NCBI GenBank assembly: GCA_937967325.1
Contig: CALBSQ010000412.1
Span: 1 to 64,000, forward strand
DNA length: 64,000 nucleotides
Direction of reading: 5' to 3'
From: an uncultured Chloroflexota bacterium
GTDB taxonomy: Bacteria > Chloroflexota > UBA4733
Part shown: piece by piece, positions 34,253 through 43,888 of the stretch
Layout of the letters: each line of letters starts with the position of its first letter
How positions within the stretch are numbered: position 1 is the first letter of the stretch
Notes under the pieces: generated by a model
Seen by the model: the letters and a program-made list of their open reading frames with translations, nothing else
What the model was told of the DNA's origin: nothing
The model's database searches: none
Program-made: the position numbers and the translations under genes

Positions 34253-35290
34253 CTAATCAAGCGCATGCGCCTGGCCGGTCCGCATCGCGGTAAAGGCACG
34301 CAGCGCCAGTACCGTAGCTCGCCGTCCATCGTGGACGTTCGCCGCGATGACCGGCGGACGGTTCTCTCGTACGCACGCGACGAACTCGGCGACCAGATTC
34401 ACCGTGCCCTGGTAATCAGGCTGCCCTCCGTCGATGGGGCCATTGGCCGTGTGCTCTTCGACGCTGGGCGCGCGACCGAACGCACCTGAGGCCAGGAGCA
34501 GCGTACGCCCGTAAAGCGTCGCGCTGCGCTCACCCGCGTCGAACACCTGGTAGAAGGACTTGTCCCCAACCCAAGGCAGCGGTCCGAAGTCGCCGATAAC
34601 GACACTAGCCAGCGCGCCGTTGGCGAACTGGATGGTGGCCAGGCAAGTATCGACCGTTGGCGTGACGGCCGGGTCATGACTGACGATGCCACCCCGCGCC
34701 AGGACGTTCACGGGCGCCGACCCGGCGAGATAGCAGACGAGGTCGAACGTGTGGACGCCCTGGGAGAGGACGTTGCCGCCGCCCTTGACCGGATCGACCG
34801 CCCAGAAGTCGTCCGGCCATCGGGGATCGATGATCTCGCCGACGACGACGCGAGGCTGGGGGATTCGCTGCTTGATAAGCTGCACGAAGTGGCGGTGCCG
34901 CGCCTGAAAACCCATGAGCAACTGGACTCCAGCGGTCGTGACGGCTTGCTCGATCTCCTGGCACTGCTCGATGGTCAGCGCCAGCGGCTTTTCCATCAGC
35001 ATGTGCTTCTTCGCCTGCGCCGCGGCGACGGCCAGTGCCTTATGCGAGTCGTGCTGGGTGGCGATCACCACCGCGTCGACGCTGGGGTCCGCGAAGATGC
35101 GGTCGGCGTCGGCGGTGGCGTAGGCGCCGGCTGCTGCCTCGCCGAGCTGGCGCTGCGCCCGCGCGACAGTCTCCGGGTCGACGTCGCATAGAGCGGCGAT
35201 CCGCACCCCCGGCAGCGTTGCCAGGTTCTGGGCGTGCGAGCGCCCTTTACCGCCGAGACCGATAACAGCGACATTGACCGTCGTAGGCAT
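34253..35290 (-). CDS. Gfo/Idh/MocA-family oxidoreductase
   Basis: 345 residues. The NAD(P)-binding fold opens VAVIGLGGKGRSHAQNL, and EKPLALT is the EKP motif at the active site. GGGNVLSQGVHTFDLV is the usual substrate-domain GGG…H motif. ATG 35290 has GGGGAGACGGAG upstream, while the open frame to 35353 lacks similarity. It lies 60 bases before the TIM-barrel gene. It should oxidise a sugar or cyclitol hydroxyl with NAD(P). Confidence 0.92.
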   Translation of the reverse strand: MPTTVNVAVIGLGGKGRSHAQNLATLPGVRIAALCDVDPETVARAQRQLGEAAAGAYATADADRIFADPSVDAVVIATQHDSHKALAVAAAQAKKHMLMEKPLALTIEQCQEIEQAVTTAGVQLLMGFQARHRHFVQLIKQRIPQPRVVVGEIIDPRWPDDFWAVDPVKGGGNVLSQGVHTFDLVCYLAGSAPVNVLARGGIVSHDPAVTPTVDTCLATIQFANGALASVVIGDFGPLPWVGDKSFYQVFDAGERSATLYGRTLLLASGAFGRAPSVEEHTANGPIDGGQPDYQGTVNLVAEFVACVRENRPPVIAANVHDGRRATVLALRAFTAMRTGQAHALD

Positions 35291-35382
35291 GAGGCTCCGT
35301 CTCCCCTTTACTCTCTCGCTGCCTGGCACACTCTGACAACCGTCTGCCGGCACAGCCGCCAGGCACCCTTCGGCGAACCGCC

Positions 35383-36570
35383 TTAGTACACAATGCCGAC
35401 CCTCCGACCGGTCTTGCTCGACTCCTCAATCGCCTCGCTCACCACGGCGGCCTTATAGCCGTCCTCGAAGGTCGCCCCGTGAGGGCCAACGGGCTTGTCG
35501 TTGGCGATGGCATCAACAAAATGGTAGACCAGGTTGGCGTGCAGGTGCTCCCAGCCGGAGATATGGCCGAACGGCCACCAGTAGCGGTGGTAGGGGTGAT
35601 GCGCCTCCGTCACCAGGATATCCTCGAAGCCGGTGACCCCGGCCACTTTGTCCTGGCCGTCGAGGTAGAGATGCAGACGATTGAGGTCTTCCAGATCCCA
35701 GACCAGGCTACCCCTGACGCCGTTGACCTCGACCACGAGCTGGTTCTTCCGCCCGGCGCAGACGTAGGAGGCCTCAAGGCCACCGAGGGCGCCGTTCTGG
35801 AATTCGACGTTGGCGACAAACGAGTCGTCGTCGACGACCTGCACCTTGCGTCCGGAGCCGTCGCCTGCTGGTCGTTCTCTGACAAACGTCGTGACCAGCC
35901 CGCTCACGGTCTTCGGCTCACCGATCAGGTAGCGGGCCAGGTCGATGACGTGCGAGCCGAGGCCAAGGAGCACCCCTGCCTTCCCCTCCCTCGGCGTGAA
36001 GGGGAGCGGCTTCCACGGGTCCGTCTGGTGATCCTGCAGGTAGCGGATGCGCAGGTGGTGGATGCGGCCGAGATGGCCGGCGGCGATGAGATCGTGGGCC
36101 AGACCTATGGCCGGGACGAAGCGGTAGTTGAAGCAGACCATGTGCTTCACGCCGGCCCTGGTGACGGCGTCGAGCATGCGGCGGGCGTCGGCGGCATTGG
36201 TCGCCATGGGCTTCTCACAGAGGACGTGCTTGCCATGCTCCGCGGCGACGATACACGGATCGGCGTGGGCGGCGTGCCAGGCGACGTTGTCGAGCAGGCT
36301 GATCCGCTTGTCGGCGACCAGGTCGTGCCAGTCCGTGTAGTAGCCTTCGAAGCCGTAGCGACGTGCTGCCTCCGCGACGGCCTCCTCTGTGCGGCCGCCC
36401 ACGGCGACGAGGCGCACGCGCGCCGTGGGCGGCCAGAACATGTGGGGGAACTTGAGGAAGGCGTTGCTGTGCGCCTTGCCCATGAAGCCGTAGCCGAGCA
36501 TGCCGACGCCTATCTCGGGGACGGCCGCCGTCTCGACGGGATGCACAGGCACAAAGCTGCCGGCCGCCAT
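35383..36570 (-). CDS. Second Gfo/Idh/MocA-family oxidoreductase
   Basis: 395 residues. IGVGMLGYGFMGKAHSNAF gives the dinucleotide-binding loop, CEKPMATN the EKP motif, and GVLLGLGSHVIDLARYL the substrate-site motif. It is about 50 residues longer than its neighbour and only distantly similar. GGGAGGGGAG precedes ATG 36570. An extended C-terminal segment (HPYHRYWWPFGHISGWEHLHAN) is typical of the larger glucose-fructose oxidoreductase-like dehydrogenases. Same operon as the two TIM barrels. Confidence 0.92.
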   Translation of the reverse strand: MAAGSFVPVHPVETAAVPEIGVGMLGYGFMGKAHSNAFLKFPHMFWPPTARVRLVAVGGRTEEAVAEAARRYGFEGYYTDWHDLVADKRISLLDNVAWHAAHADPCIVAAEHGKHVLCEKPMATNAADARRMLDAVTRAGVKHMVCFNYRFVPAIGLAHDLIAAGHLGRIHHLRIRYLQDHQTDPWKPLPFTPREGKAGVLLGLGSHVIDLARYLIGEPKTVSGLVTTFVRERPAGDGSGRKVQVVDDDSFVANVEFQNGALGGLEASYVCAGRKNQLVVEVNGVRGSLVWDLEDLNRLHLYLDGQDKVAGVTGFEDILVTEAHHPYHRYWWPFGHISGWEHLHANLVYHFVDAIANDKPVGPHGATFEDGYKAAVVSEAIEESSKTGRRVGIVY

Positions 36571-36637
36571 TTCGACTCCCCTCCCTGTTCCCCCACTGGA
36601 AGCCCGCATACCGACCCTCGACCGGAGCGCGAGCCGG

Positions 36638-37525
36638 CTACGGCCTGGCCAGGTCCGTCCTCATCCCGAGCTGGGCCACCTGCTCACGCAGGTAGGCGAC
36701 GCTCTGACGGACTAGCTCCTCCTCCGACACCCGGCGCCACATCGACGCCGGATTGTCTACCTCGACGCAGAGCAGGCCCTGGTATCCCGCGTCCGCGAGG
36801 ATCTGCAGGATGGCCGGGATGTCGATGGCTCCCTGTCCCACCGGCGTGGCCGGCCAGAAGAGAAAGTCCCACGGGGAGCCGCGTCCGGCGGTCACATCCT
36901 TGATGTGCGTGGCCACCGTGTAAGGAGCCAGTTTTCGAGCCGCTTCCACCGGGTCTTCCAGGATGCGTAGCGCATTCCCCGTGTCCAGAGTGACGCGCAG
37001 GTTCGGCGCGTCGACACGCTCCAGCAAGCGCAGGAGCGCGTCGGCGGTGAAGTCGCCGTGGTTTTCGATGGCCAGGACGACGCCCTGGTCGGCCGCGGCG
37101 CGGGCGGCCTGCCGAAGGATGGGCGCCAGGTTCCGCGTGAACTGCGCCTCCAGTTCCGTGGAGTAGCGCGTGAGGGATGCCACGATGCGCATCGTGCGCG
37201 TCCCAAGCGCGACGGCCGAGGCGACGTGCTGTTGGAGATCTGCCAGCGCCGCCGGGTTGGCTCCACCGTCCAGACCGGTCGGATGTCCCCAGGCCAGCAC
37301 GCGATCCAGGCCGGCCTCGTCGAGGGCGCCACGCAGGTCACGAAGGAACCCAGCGTCAAGGGCCGGCATGAAGCAGGTCTCCAGAGACACTCCCGCGATC
37401 CCCAGCTCCTTGGCGAACCGGATGACGTCGAAGACGGTCCAGCGCCGGCCCGGGTCCTCGTCGATGCCGGGCCACAGGTCGCCGAAGGAGCGATGGAAGC
37501 AGTAGCTATCGATTCCTACGCGCAT
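36638..37525 (-). CDS. Sugar phosphate isomerase/epimerase-like TIM barrel
   Basis: 295 residues. MRVGIDSYCFHRSFGD starts the barrel; VVLAIENHGDFTADALLRLLE, VTLDTGNALRI, ATHIKDVT and LLCVEVDNP are the metal and substrate motifs. AAGGAGGT, a perfect Shine-Dalgarno, lies before ATG 37525. It is related in fold, not closely in sequence, to the protein at 33134. A hairpin separates it from the binding-protein gene upstream, which suggests lower expression than that gene. Confidence 0.9.
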   Translation of the reverse strand: MRVGIDSYCFHRSFGDLWPGIDEDPGRRWTVFDVIRFAKELGIAGVSLETCFMPALDAGFLRDLRGALDEAGLDRVLAWGHPTGLDGGANPAALADLQQHVASAVALGTRTMRIVASLTRYSTELEAQFTRNLAPILRQAARAAADQGVVLAIENHGDFTADALLRLLERVDAPNLRVTLDTGNALRILEDPVEAARKLAPYTVATHIKDVTAGRGSPWDFLFWPATPVGQGAIDIPAILQILADAGYQGLLCVEVDNPASMWRRVSEEELVRQSVAYLREQVAQLGMRTDLARP

Positions 37526-37619
37526 CGGCGATACCTCCTTCCTCATTGGATACCGGAGCCATGCTCGACCATCCTGCCGTGTCCTTTCCGCGGCCTGCCC
37601 GACGCGTCCGGGGGCCGTC

Positions 37620-37641
37620 GCCCACACCAACCGGTGTGGGC
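37620..37641 (-). promoter_or_regulatory. Hairpin just after solute-binding-protein gene
   Basis: GCCCACACC-AACC-GGTGTGGGC forms a perfect 9-bp stem nine bases beyond the binding-protein stop. Binding-protein genes commonly have such a hairpin behind them to stabilise their transcript or attenuate downstream genes. No U-tract follows. Confidence 0.5.
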
Positions 37642-37650
37642 CCTGACACC

Positions 37651-39147
37651 TTACTGATCATCGGCATATTTGGCCAGGATGGCCTGCACCCGTGGCACGC
37701 TTGCCGCCACGGCGTCCGCGGCCGACGACTTGCCCGAGATAGCGTCCGTGTACATCGTATTGTTCACGTCGAAGATCTCGGTGATGCCGACAATGACGGG
37801 CACCCAGCGGGTGAAGGGCAGCTCGTCGGTGAAGAACTTCAAGCGAGGGTTCGCACTCAGGTAGCCCGTACTGTTCGCCACGGACTTGCGCGCGGGGATG
37901 GTGTGGCCGGCGAGGTTGAAGCGCAAGAGGGGCTGCGGACTGACCAGGTAGTCGATCAACTGCCAGGCCTCCGCCGGGTGCTTCGCGGCCGCGGTGAGGG
38001 TGAGGTCGAAGCCGCCGCTGTAGTTCACGTGCGGCCCACCGGAGGGGATCGGGAAGGGCGCGATGCCGTAGTCCAGGCTCTTTACCTTGTCATAGGCCGA
38101 CATGGCGCCATTCGTGGCGTAGGCCATAGCGAGGTGGCCGGCGCTGAACATGTCTAGACCCGTTGGGACGCTGGCGGCCTTGGAGAGCTGCTGAACGGCG
38201 GTGTAGCCACCGGCTTGCTGCATCTGGTCTACCATCGTCTGCAGCGCCTGCACCCCCTCGCGCGAGTTGTAGGCCACAGTTCGGTGATCAGGGGTGAGGA
38301 ACTCGCCGCCCAATTGCCAGAGGTAGACGTACCAGCCGAGGTAGGTCGGCGGATTGAGCCAGCCCGGGACGTAGCCGAGCTGCGTAAGGTCGCCGCTGGC
38401 GCTCTTCTTGGTGAGCGTCGCGGTCGCCGCCTGCAAGTCATCCCACGTGTTGGGTGGCCGGTCCGCCGGCAGCCCAGCCGTCTGGAACAGACTCTTGTTC
38501 CAATACAGGCCGCGCGCATCCGGATTGTAGGGGATCCCGTAGAGCTTGCCACGCCACTTGGACTCGTCGATGAAGCGGGGATAGAAGTCGTCCAGTTGGA
38601 AGGCCTGGGCGTTGGCGTAGCTGTCGAGCGCGGCAATGCCTTTGGTCCAGGCGAAGTTCGGGATGAGGTGGCGGCCCAGGTAGAGTGCGTCCGGTCCGGT
38701 GCCGCTGGCCATGGCCGTCACCAGCTTATCGCCGGCGATGATGCCGACGGGAGGGACCTGCTCCAACGTCACGCGCACACCCTGGTGGGTTTGATTGAAC
38801 TCTGTCACGAGCTGATCGTCGGTTGGCCCTGGCTCATTGGGGCCGCTGATGCCCCAGAAGAGGACGGGCACGGCCGCGCCCGCGGACTGCTGTGCTGCCG
38901 GCACGGCGGTCGGGGCACTGGTTGGTGTCGGCGCAGCGACGGTTGTTTGTGCGGTTGTCGAAGTCGCTACCGTGGTGGCTTGCACGCTCCCACTGGAAAC
39001 GGCGGTGGACGGCGCGACCGTGGCAGGACGGTTGGCGCCACAGGCACTCAGCAGCGTAAGCGCGCACAGACTAAGACTCGCCCGCACCAGCGCGCGACGC
39101 GACAGACTAGGACTTTCCAGGGGACAAGAGGGTAACCATCTGGGCAT
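37651..39147 (-). CDS. Sugar-binding lipoprotein (family 1)
   Basis: 498 residues. SRRALVRASL is a Tat-type motif, and the hydrophobic core ends in the lipobox LSAC at about residue 36. A Thr/Ala/Pro-rich linker follows. The mature part reads VLFWGISGPNEPGPTDDQLVTEFN, then IPYNPDARGLYWNKSLF, typical of family 1 binding proteins. ATG 39147 follows GAGAGG. No permease is encoded nearby. A palindromic operator lies about 150 bases upstream, and the dehydrogenase/epimerase genes follow, so this receptor probably brings in their substrate. Confidence 0.9.
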   Translation of the reverse strand: MPRWLPSCPLESPSLSRRALVRASLSLCALTLLSACGANRPATVAPSTAVSSGSVQATTVATSTTAQTTVAAPTPTSAPTAVPAAQQSAGAAVPVLFWGISGPNEPGPTDDQLVTEFNQTHQGVRVTLEQVPPVGIIAGDKLVTAMASGTGPDALYLGRHLIPNFAWTKGIAALDSYANAQAFQLDDFYPRFIDESKWRGKLYGIPYNPDARGLYWNKSLFQTAGLPADRPPNTWDDLQAATATLTKKSASGDLTQLGYVPGWLNPPTYLGWYVYLWQLGGEFLTPDHRTVAYNSREGVQALQTMVDQMQQAGGYTAVQQLSKAASVPTGLDMFSAGHLAMAYATNGAMSAYDKVKSLDYGIAPFPIPSGGPHVNYSGGFDLTLTAAAKHPAEAWQLIDYLVSPQPLLRFNLAGHTIPARKSVANSTGYLSANPRLKFFTDELPFTRWVPVIVGITEIFDVNNTMYTDAISGKSSAADAVAASVPRVQAILAKYADDQ

Positions 39148-39294
39148 TATTGCCACCTCTCCCTATGCCTCTGCCGATCATCGCAGCGTTGGCGTAGCCA
39201 GCGTTTGGACCGGTCGTCCGGTTCCGACCACCGAGCGGCTGACGTGAAGGGCTCGTCATCGTCCGATTGGCCGCGAGTATAAGCAGGAGCCGTT

Positions 39295-39310
39295 CGATTG
39301 TCAACAATCG
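39295..39310. promoter_or_regulatory. GntR/FCD-type operator palindrome
   Basis: CGATTGTCAACAATCG is a perfect 16-bp palindrome in the gap between the MlrC-GNAT gene and the binding-protein start at 39147. The core TTGTCAACAA fits the TNGT-N-ACNA consensus of FadR/FCD-type GntR regulators. The same sequence occurs at 46904-46919 next to the gntR gene of this locus. Confidence 0.7.
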
Positions 39311-39434
39311 GCGCCGCCCATCTGCCCACCTAGGCGCGAGCATAGCAGTTGGGCGCCCATTTGGTCCGGTTACGTCGCACGGCCATGCTTCAAGGCAGAC
39401 AAGCTGCGCCTGCGCCAGTGGTGCTGGTGCTCGC

Positions 39435-41393
39435 TCATTGGCCGAGGCGCAGTTCCATGTGGTGCACGATCTGGTGCGTCGCGAAGCCGCATTGTTCATA
39501 CAAATGGCGCGCCCGGGCGTTCTCATCGTAGACCGTGAGCCGGATGGCACGCTTGCCCAGTCGTCGCCCGGTGTCGATTAGATGTTCCATCAGCATCCGC
39601 CCCAGCCCCTGTCCCGCCGCGTGGTCCGCCACCGCGATACCCAGGGTCGGCTCGTCGCTCTGTAGGTTGACAAGGAAGCCATAACCGACCGGCTCCTCGC
39701 TCGGCGGCGAGCCCAGCACCATCAAGAAGCGGAGCTCACGCGGATCGCCAAGGCGAGCCGTCAAACGCCGGGCGGTCGCGTCATCGAAGTCATGGGGATG
39801 GAAGAGGCGGCGGCTGTTGGCTCCCAGGGCGGCGAAGAAACGGACGAGCAGCGGCGTGTCAGCGTAGGTGAGCGGCCGAATGGAGGGATGCGCATCCGGC
39901 GCGGACGCTGCCGTCCTTGGTTCAGCGCCGCCGTCCGGCAACTCGTCTAACGGGAAGAGCGGGCGCGGCACGTGCCGAAATGGCAGGGCCCGCAGATCGG
40001 CGCTGGTCGCTCCCGGTGTGTCGACGAGCAGCACCTCCTGCGCCAGTGGCGCGTAGGCTGCGCGGAAGAGGTTGGGCGACTTCACGACGATCACCTGGAA
40101 GGCGGTGGGATCGAGTCCCACGCTCCGATAGAGGGCAGGATCCACCGTCCACGCCGGTCGCTCCGTAACGACCACGTACAACTGATCGCATTGGAGCACG
40201 GCCGTCCGTCCCATGGTCGCCTCCATGCCGGTGAACACCGGACCGGCGAAGCGAAATCGGCCATCGCTGAGGCTGCGCACCACCCCGTCTACCGTCACCG
40301 GCTGGAAGCGCTGGTCGAGCTGTCCGCCGAGGCGCACCGTCACCGACCGTCCCACCCCCGCCCGGACGGACTGACGAACGGCGGGCGGATCGACGATCGG
40401 CAGCAGCGCCGAGAGGCGGTCGCGATAGGGGAGCAGCGCCGCCAGAAGGCACGCACTGTCACCGGTCGCTCCCCCGCCGGTGGCGTCGCCGATATCCGCC
40501 AGCACGACCGGCCGAGCAGCACTCGCCAGCGCCTGCTCGACCGCCTCCGCCACCGGCACGGTGTTGACGAAGAAGGCCTCGCGTCGCGCCACGGCCTCCG
40601 CGCAGAGCCGCTGGGCCGCGGCCTCCGCACGCGGTAGGTCGCCGTCGGTGATGACTATCGCGCCAAACCCGAGTTCGGGAACATCTAGCCAGGGCTGGAC
40701 CGGGAAGAGGGAGACCGACAGGGCCTCTCCCAATTCAAGCCGGGCAGCGGCAGCGACGAGCTCCGCCATCGGCCCGTGCGCCGTCTGCATGGTGTGCGCC
40801 GGGACGAGCATGGGCGCCTTGGCGAGCGCCATGGCTAGCTTGACCTGGCCAGTGGCGACACGCAGGAGGAGCTGGGCGGCCCGTTGGCCGGTCGCTGCCA
40901 TATCGACGTGAGGGTAGGTCCGGTAGCCGACAAGGGCATCTGCCGCCTCCACCATTTGGTGCGTAACATTGGCGTGGAAGTCAAGGGTGGCCACCAAGGG
41001 TACCTTTGGGCCAATGAGCGCACGGACGCGCGCGAGCAGTGCGCCGTCTGCGTCGGCTATCCCGTCCGCGGCCATAGCGCCATGCATGGCCAGCAGCACT
41101 CCATCGAGTGGACCGGCAGCCGCGAGTTCCTGCAGCAGGATACGGCAGACCCGGCGGTAGACGCTCGCCGTCAGCGGCCCGCCAGAGAGCGCCCAGGCCC
41201 AGGCAGTTGGCGCCAGAATGGCTCCGGCGTCGCCGAGCGCCGAGAGGAAGCCGCCGAGCTCGGTATTCGTGCCGCCGGCCTGAAGGAGCTCATTCCCACG
41301 ACGTAGCGTGCCTGCCTGGAAGTCCTTCCACACCGTCGGTCGTGGCGAGAAGCTGTTGCTCTCCTGCATTATTGCGCCGATGGCGACGCGCAC
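39435..41393 (-). CDS. MlrC-family M81 peptidase fused to GNAT acetyltransferase
   Basis: 652 residues. The first about 490 are the microcystinase C family: MQESNSFSP, LLAMHGAMAADGIADADGALL, ATLDFHANVTHQM with the zinc-binding Asp/His, and DIGDATGGGATGDS. Residues from about 505 form a GNAT domain: SIRPLTYADTPLLVRFFAAL, GIAVADHAAGQGLGRMLMEHLI (acetyl-CoA loop) and YDENARARHLYEQCGF. MlrC proteins normally end near 490-500 residues, so this is a true fusion. The GTG start has GGAGAGGAGAG upstream. Both activities are plausible, but the substrate is unknown. Confidence 0.88.
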   Translation of the reverse strand: MRVAIGAIMQESNSFSPRPTVWKDFQAGTLRRGNELLQAGGTNTELGGFLSALGDAGAILAPTAWAWALSGGPLTASVYRRVCRILLQELAAAGPLDGVLLAMHGAMAADGIADADGALLARVRALIGPKVPLVATLDFHANVTHQMVEAADALVGYRTYPHVDMAATGQRAAQLLLRVATGQVKLAMALAKAPMLVPAHTMQTAHGPMAELVAAAARLELGEALSVSLFPVQPWLDVPELGFGAIVITDGDLPRAEAAAQRLCAEAVARREAFFVNTVPVAEAVEQALASAARPVVLADIGDATGGGATGDSACLLAALLPYRDRLSALLPIVDPPAVRQSVRAGVGRSVTVRLGGQLDQRFQPVTVDGVVRSLSDGRFRFAGPVFTGMEATMGRTAVLQCDQLYVVVTERPAWTVDPALYRSVGLDPTAFQVIVVKSPNLFRAAYAPLAQEVLLVDTPGATSADLRALPFRHVPRPLFPLDELPDGGAEPRTAASAPDAHPSIRPLTYADTPLLVRFFAALGANSRRLFHPHDFDDATARRLTARLGDPRELRFLMVLGSPPSEEPVGYGFLVNLQSDEPTLGIAVADHAAGQGLGRMLMEHLIDTGRRLGKRAIRLTVYDENARARHLYEQCGFATHQIVHHMELRLGQ

Positions 41394-41430
41394 CCTGCTC
41401 TCCTCTCCAGCGCCGGAGGGCCATCCTCCT

Positions 41431-42222
41431 TCACTGCCACGATTCGCAGCCGCGGAAGGGCACGTGCTTACCCGAGACCCAAACGGGTCGCGGCTGATAC
41501 TCGTTCACCCCAGGCACCGCCCGGCCGCGCAGCAGGAACGTGGTAAGACTCCAGGGACCCTTGGTGATGCGCGTGCTGGTGGGAATATACCGAATGAGGA
41601 GACCGCAGCGACGGCGGGGCGAGGTGTTCGCGTTGGAGCCATGGATGATGTTCGGATGATGCACTTCCACTCCCCCGGCCTGGAGTGCGCAATCCACCGC
41701 CTTTGTCTCGTCGACGAGGGACGGGTCAATCTCCGAGTTCAGCAGGTTGGCGACGTCGGTACGGCGCTGCATTATCTGCAAGTCCAGTCGGTGGCTGCCC
41801 GAAATGACCCGCAGGCAGCCATTCTCTGGCAGGGAGTCGTCGATGGCCACCCAGAGGGTCACCACCTCCATCGGGTCGAGTGGCCAGTAGCTTCCGTCCT
41901 GGTGCCATAACACCTGCTGGCCCTCGAAGGGTGGCTTGCAGATGTAGCCCGTGGCAAAGAGGGCGATGTCCGGGCCGATAAACTGCTCGGCGATGTCGAG
42001 GAGCCGGTCATCGCCGGTCACCCTGCGCCAGAATGGATCGTCTCTGGCGAGTTGCAGATCCAGCCGTTCCCAGGGCGTGCCGGGGTGCCTGGCGATGAGC
42101 CACTCCACGTGCCGTCTCGCCTCCTGCACGAGATCCTCATCGAGCACCCGCGGGTACAAGACGTAACCGTCCCGTTCGTATCTCGTCCTGGCGTTACCAA
42201 TGCTTGGCCATGCAACGGCCAT
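41431..42222 (-). CDS. Phytanoyl-CoA dioxygenase (PhyH) family protein
   Basis: 263 residues. The 2-oxoglutarate/Fe(II) fold is shown by WHQDGSYWP (the HxD pair), GCLRVISGSHR, and a distal IIHGSNANTSPRRR giving the third His and the 2-oxoglutarate-binding Arg. ATG 42222 follows GAGAGAGGA; the open frame to 42315 is not similar to the family. Members of this group in sugar loci often oxidise small carbon or sulfonate substrates. The substrate here is unknown. Confidence 0.88.
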   Translation of the reverse strand: MAVAWPSIGNARTRYERDGYVLYPRVLDEDLVQEARRHVEWLIARHPGTPWERLDLQLARDDPFWRRVTGDDRLLDIAEQFIGPDIALFATGYICKPPFEGQQVLWHQDGSYWPLDPMEVVTLWVAIDDSLPENGCLRVISGSHRLDLQIMQRRTDVANLLNSEIDPSLVDETKAVDCALQAGGVEVHHPNIIHGSNANTSPRRRCGLLIRYIPTSTRITKGPWSLTTFLLRGRAVPGVNEYQPRPVWVSGKHVPFRGCESWQ

Positions 42223-42266
42223 TCCTCTCTCCCTCCAACAGACATGCTTCCCACGCCCCAGCGCTC

Positions 42267-43802
42267 TCAGGATGCCATGTGCCAGTCCGGGTTCTGCTTC
42301 AGAAAGTCCTGCCACTTCACGTCAACCGCATCCTGGAGCTGCTGGAGCCCTGCCGCCACGTCGACTTTGCCCTGATAGATGCTCGTCAGCGTTTGATTCA
42401 GCTGGCCGTTCTTCCAGTCGGCAAGCGGCGTATAGTCTGACGGAAAATAGGAGCCGCTCAGTGACATATCCAGCCATGACTTCACGTAAGGGACGTCCTT
42501 TAGGAGACGGACATAGTTGGGGCTGCCGGAGACAAGATCGCTTTTGAGCACCGGTAGGTTCGCTCCACCGGCAGGAGTGAATTCCGAAATGAGGATCGGC
42601 TCATTCACGTTCAGCACCTCCCAGTAGGCGAAATTTGCCATCGCGTCAGGATGCTTCGCGCCCTTCAGCACCATGAAGGAGTTCCCGGCGCTCAGCTGGC
42701 CACAGAAGCCCCCGGAGGCGTGGGGCAGGCAGGCATAGTCCAGGTTGGAGAACGTGAGTGCGCTGGCTGCGTTGATGGCCCCGGGGATGCCTTCGCCCCA
42801 GTAGATCATCGCGATCTTGCCGGTCGCCATGCCATCGACCACCCCATTCTTGAACTGCTTGATGAAGGCAGTCCGCGCCGCCTCCCCTCCTTGCGCGTTG
42901 GAGATCTGCTGCAACACCTGAAATGCCTCGATGTTGCGCGGATCTGTGATCGTAAACTGGTTCTTGGCCGCGTCGAACGTCTGCCCGCCGAACATCGCGA
43001 TCCAAGGCTCAGCAGGGCCGTCGTCCACCCAACCGGAAAATAGATAGAGTCCCATTTGACTGAGTTGTCCGTCAGGAGTGTGCTTGGTGAGTGCGCCCGC
43101 GGCTGCCACCAGGTCCTGTGGCGTCAGAGGCGGTCCCTGCACACCTGAATCGTGGAACAGTTGCTTGTTCCAAATCAGTTGGGCGCCGTCGTTCTCCTCG
43201 GTGATCGACCAGAGCTTGCCACGCCAAGCACTGACCTGCCAGGCGGCAGGCACGAGCTTTTCTTTGATGTCAGCCACTTGATTCTGGTTGAGATAGTCGC
43301 TGAGCGGGAGTAGCGCGCCCTTGCTCGCTAAGCCGCTGACGTCGGTGGAATTGAAAGTGAGGAACCCATCGGGCGGTGTTCCACCCGCCACCATCGCCAC
43401 CACCTTGGTTACATCGCCATCGGTGATTTCCGCCTCCATGTCTGGATGTGCCACGTTATAGCGCCCGAATATCTCGTCTCCACTCTTGCGCCACGTTGGG
43501 CCGAAGAAGCCTCCTGCAGCTACCTGGAAGATGGTCTTGGTGGTGGACGCCAGCTTGGTGCTCGCTGCTGCTGATGGCGTGCTGGGCGGCGCCACCGCGG
43601 TCGTCGGCGTTGCTATCGGGACCGAGCTCACTTCCGCCGGAGCAGTGGTGGCAGACGCGGGCGGTGGCGTTGTTGTCGCGGCGCCCCCCGTGCCGCAGGC
43701 GGTCATCAGGAGTACGCCTCCCAGCGCCACACTACCCCGGATGAGCGCCCGGCGAGAGAGACACGGTCCGTCGCGGCGAGAGTCGTTCCAACTCGTGGAC
43801 AT
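42267..43802 (-). CDS. Sugar-binding Tat lipoprotein (family 1)
   Basis: 511 residues. SRRALIRGSVALGG is a twin-arginine signal, with the lipobox MTAC at about residue 36, then a Thr/Ala/Pro linker. The mature domain opens KTIFQVAAGGFFGPTWRKSGDE and contains NDGAQLIWNKQLFHDSGV. GAGGAG precedes the ATG. It sits between the glycosidase-like gene and PhyH in the same strand set, and like the receptor at 37651 it has no permease partner in the window. Confidence 0.9.
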   Translation of the reverse strand: MSTSWNDSRRDGPCLSRRALIRGSVALGGVLLMTACGTGGAATTTPPPASATTAPAEVSSVPIATPTTAVAPPSTPSAAASTKLASTTKTIFQVAAGGFFGPTWRKSGDEIFGRYNVAHPDMEAEITDGDVTKVVAMVAGGTPPDGFLTFNSTDVSGLASKGALLPLSDYLNQNQVADIKEKLVPAAWQVSAWRGKLWSITEENDGAQLIWNKQLFHDSGVQGPPLTPQDLVAAAGALTKHTPDGQLSQMGLYLFSGWVDDGPAEPWIAMFGGQTFDAAKNQFTITDPRNIEAFQVLQQISNAQGGEAARTAFIKQFKNGVVDGMATGKIAMIYWGEGIPGAINAASALTFSNLDYACLPHASGGFCGQLSAGNSFMVLKGAKHPDAMANFAYWEVLNVNEPILISEFTPAGGANLPVLKSDLVSGSPNYVRLLKDVPYVKSWLDMSLSGSYFPSDYTPLADWKNGQLNQTLTSIYQGKVDVAAGLQQLQDAVDVKWQDFLKQNPDWHMAS

Positions 43803-43888
43803 GGATTATTCTCCTCATACCGACATCGATCAGGACATTGCCCGCCCAACGATGCCCCGCCTGACCGCTCAGGCGCAGGCCATTGCAA

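Noticed and set aside
35479..36903. Open plus-strand frame of more than 470 codons across two sugar genes
   Set aside because: It is antisense to a Gfo/Idh/MocA gene and a TIM barrel with strong motifs, and has no recognisable domain.
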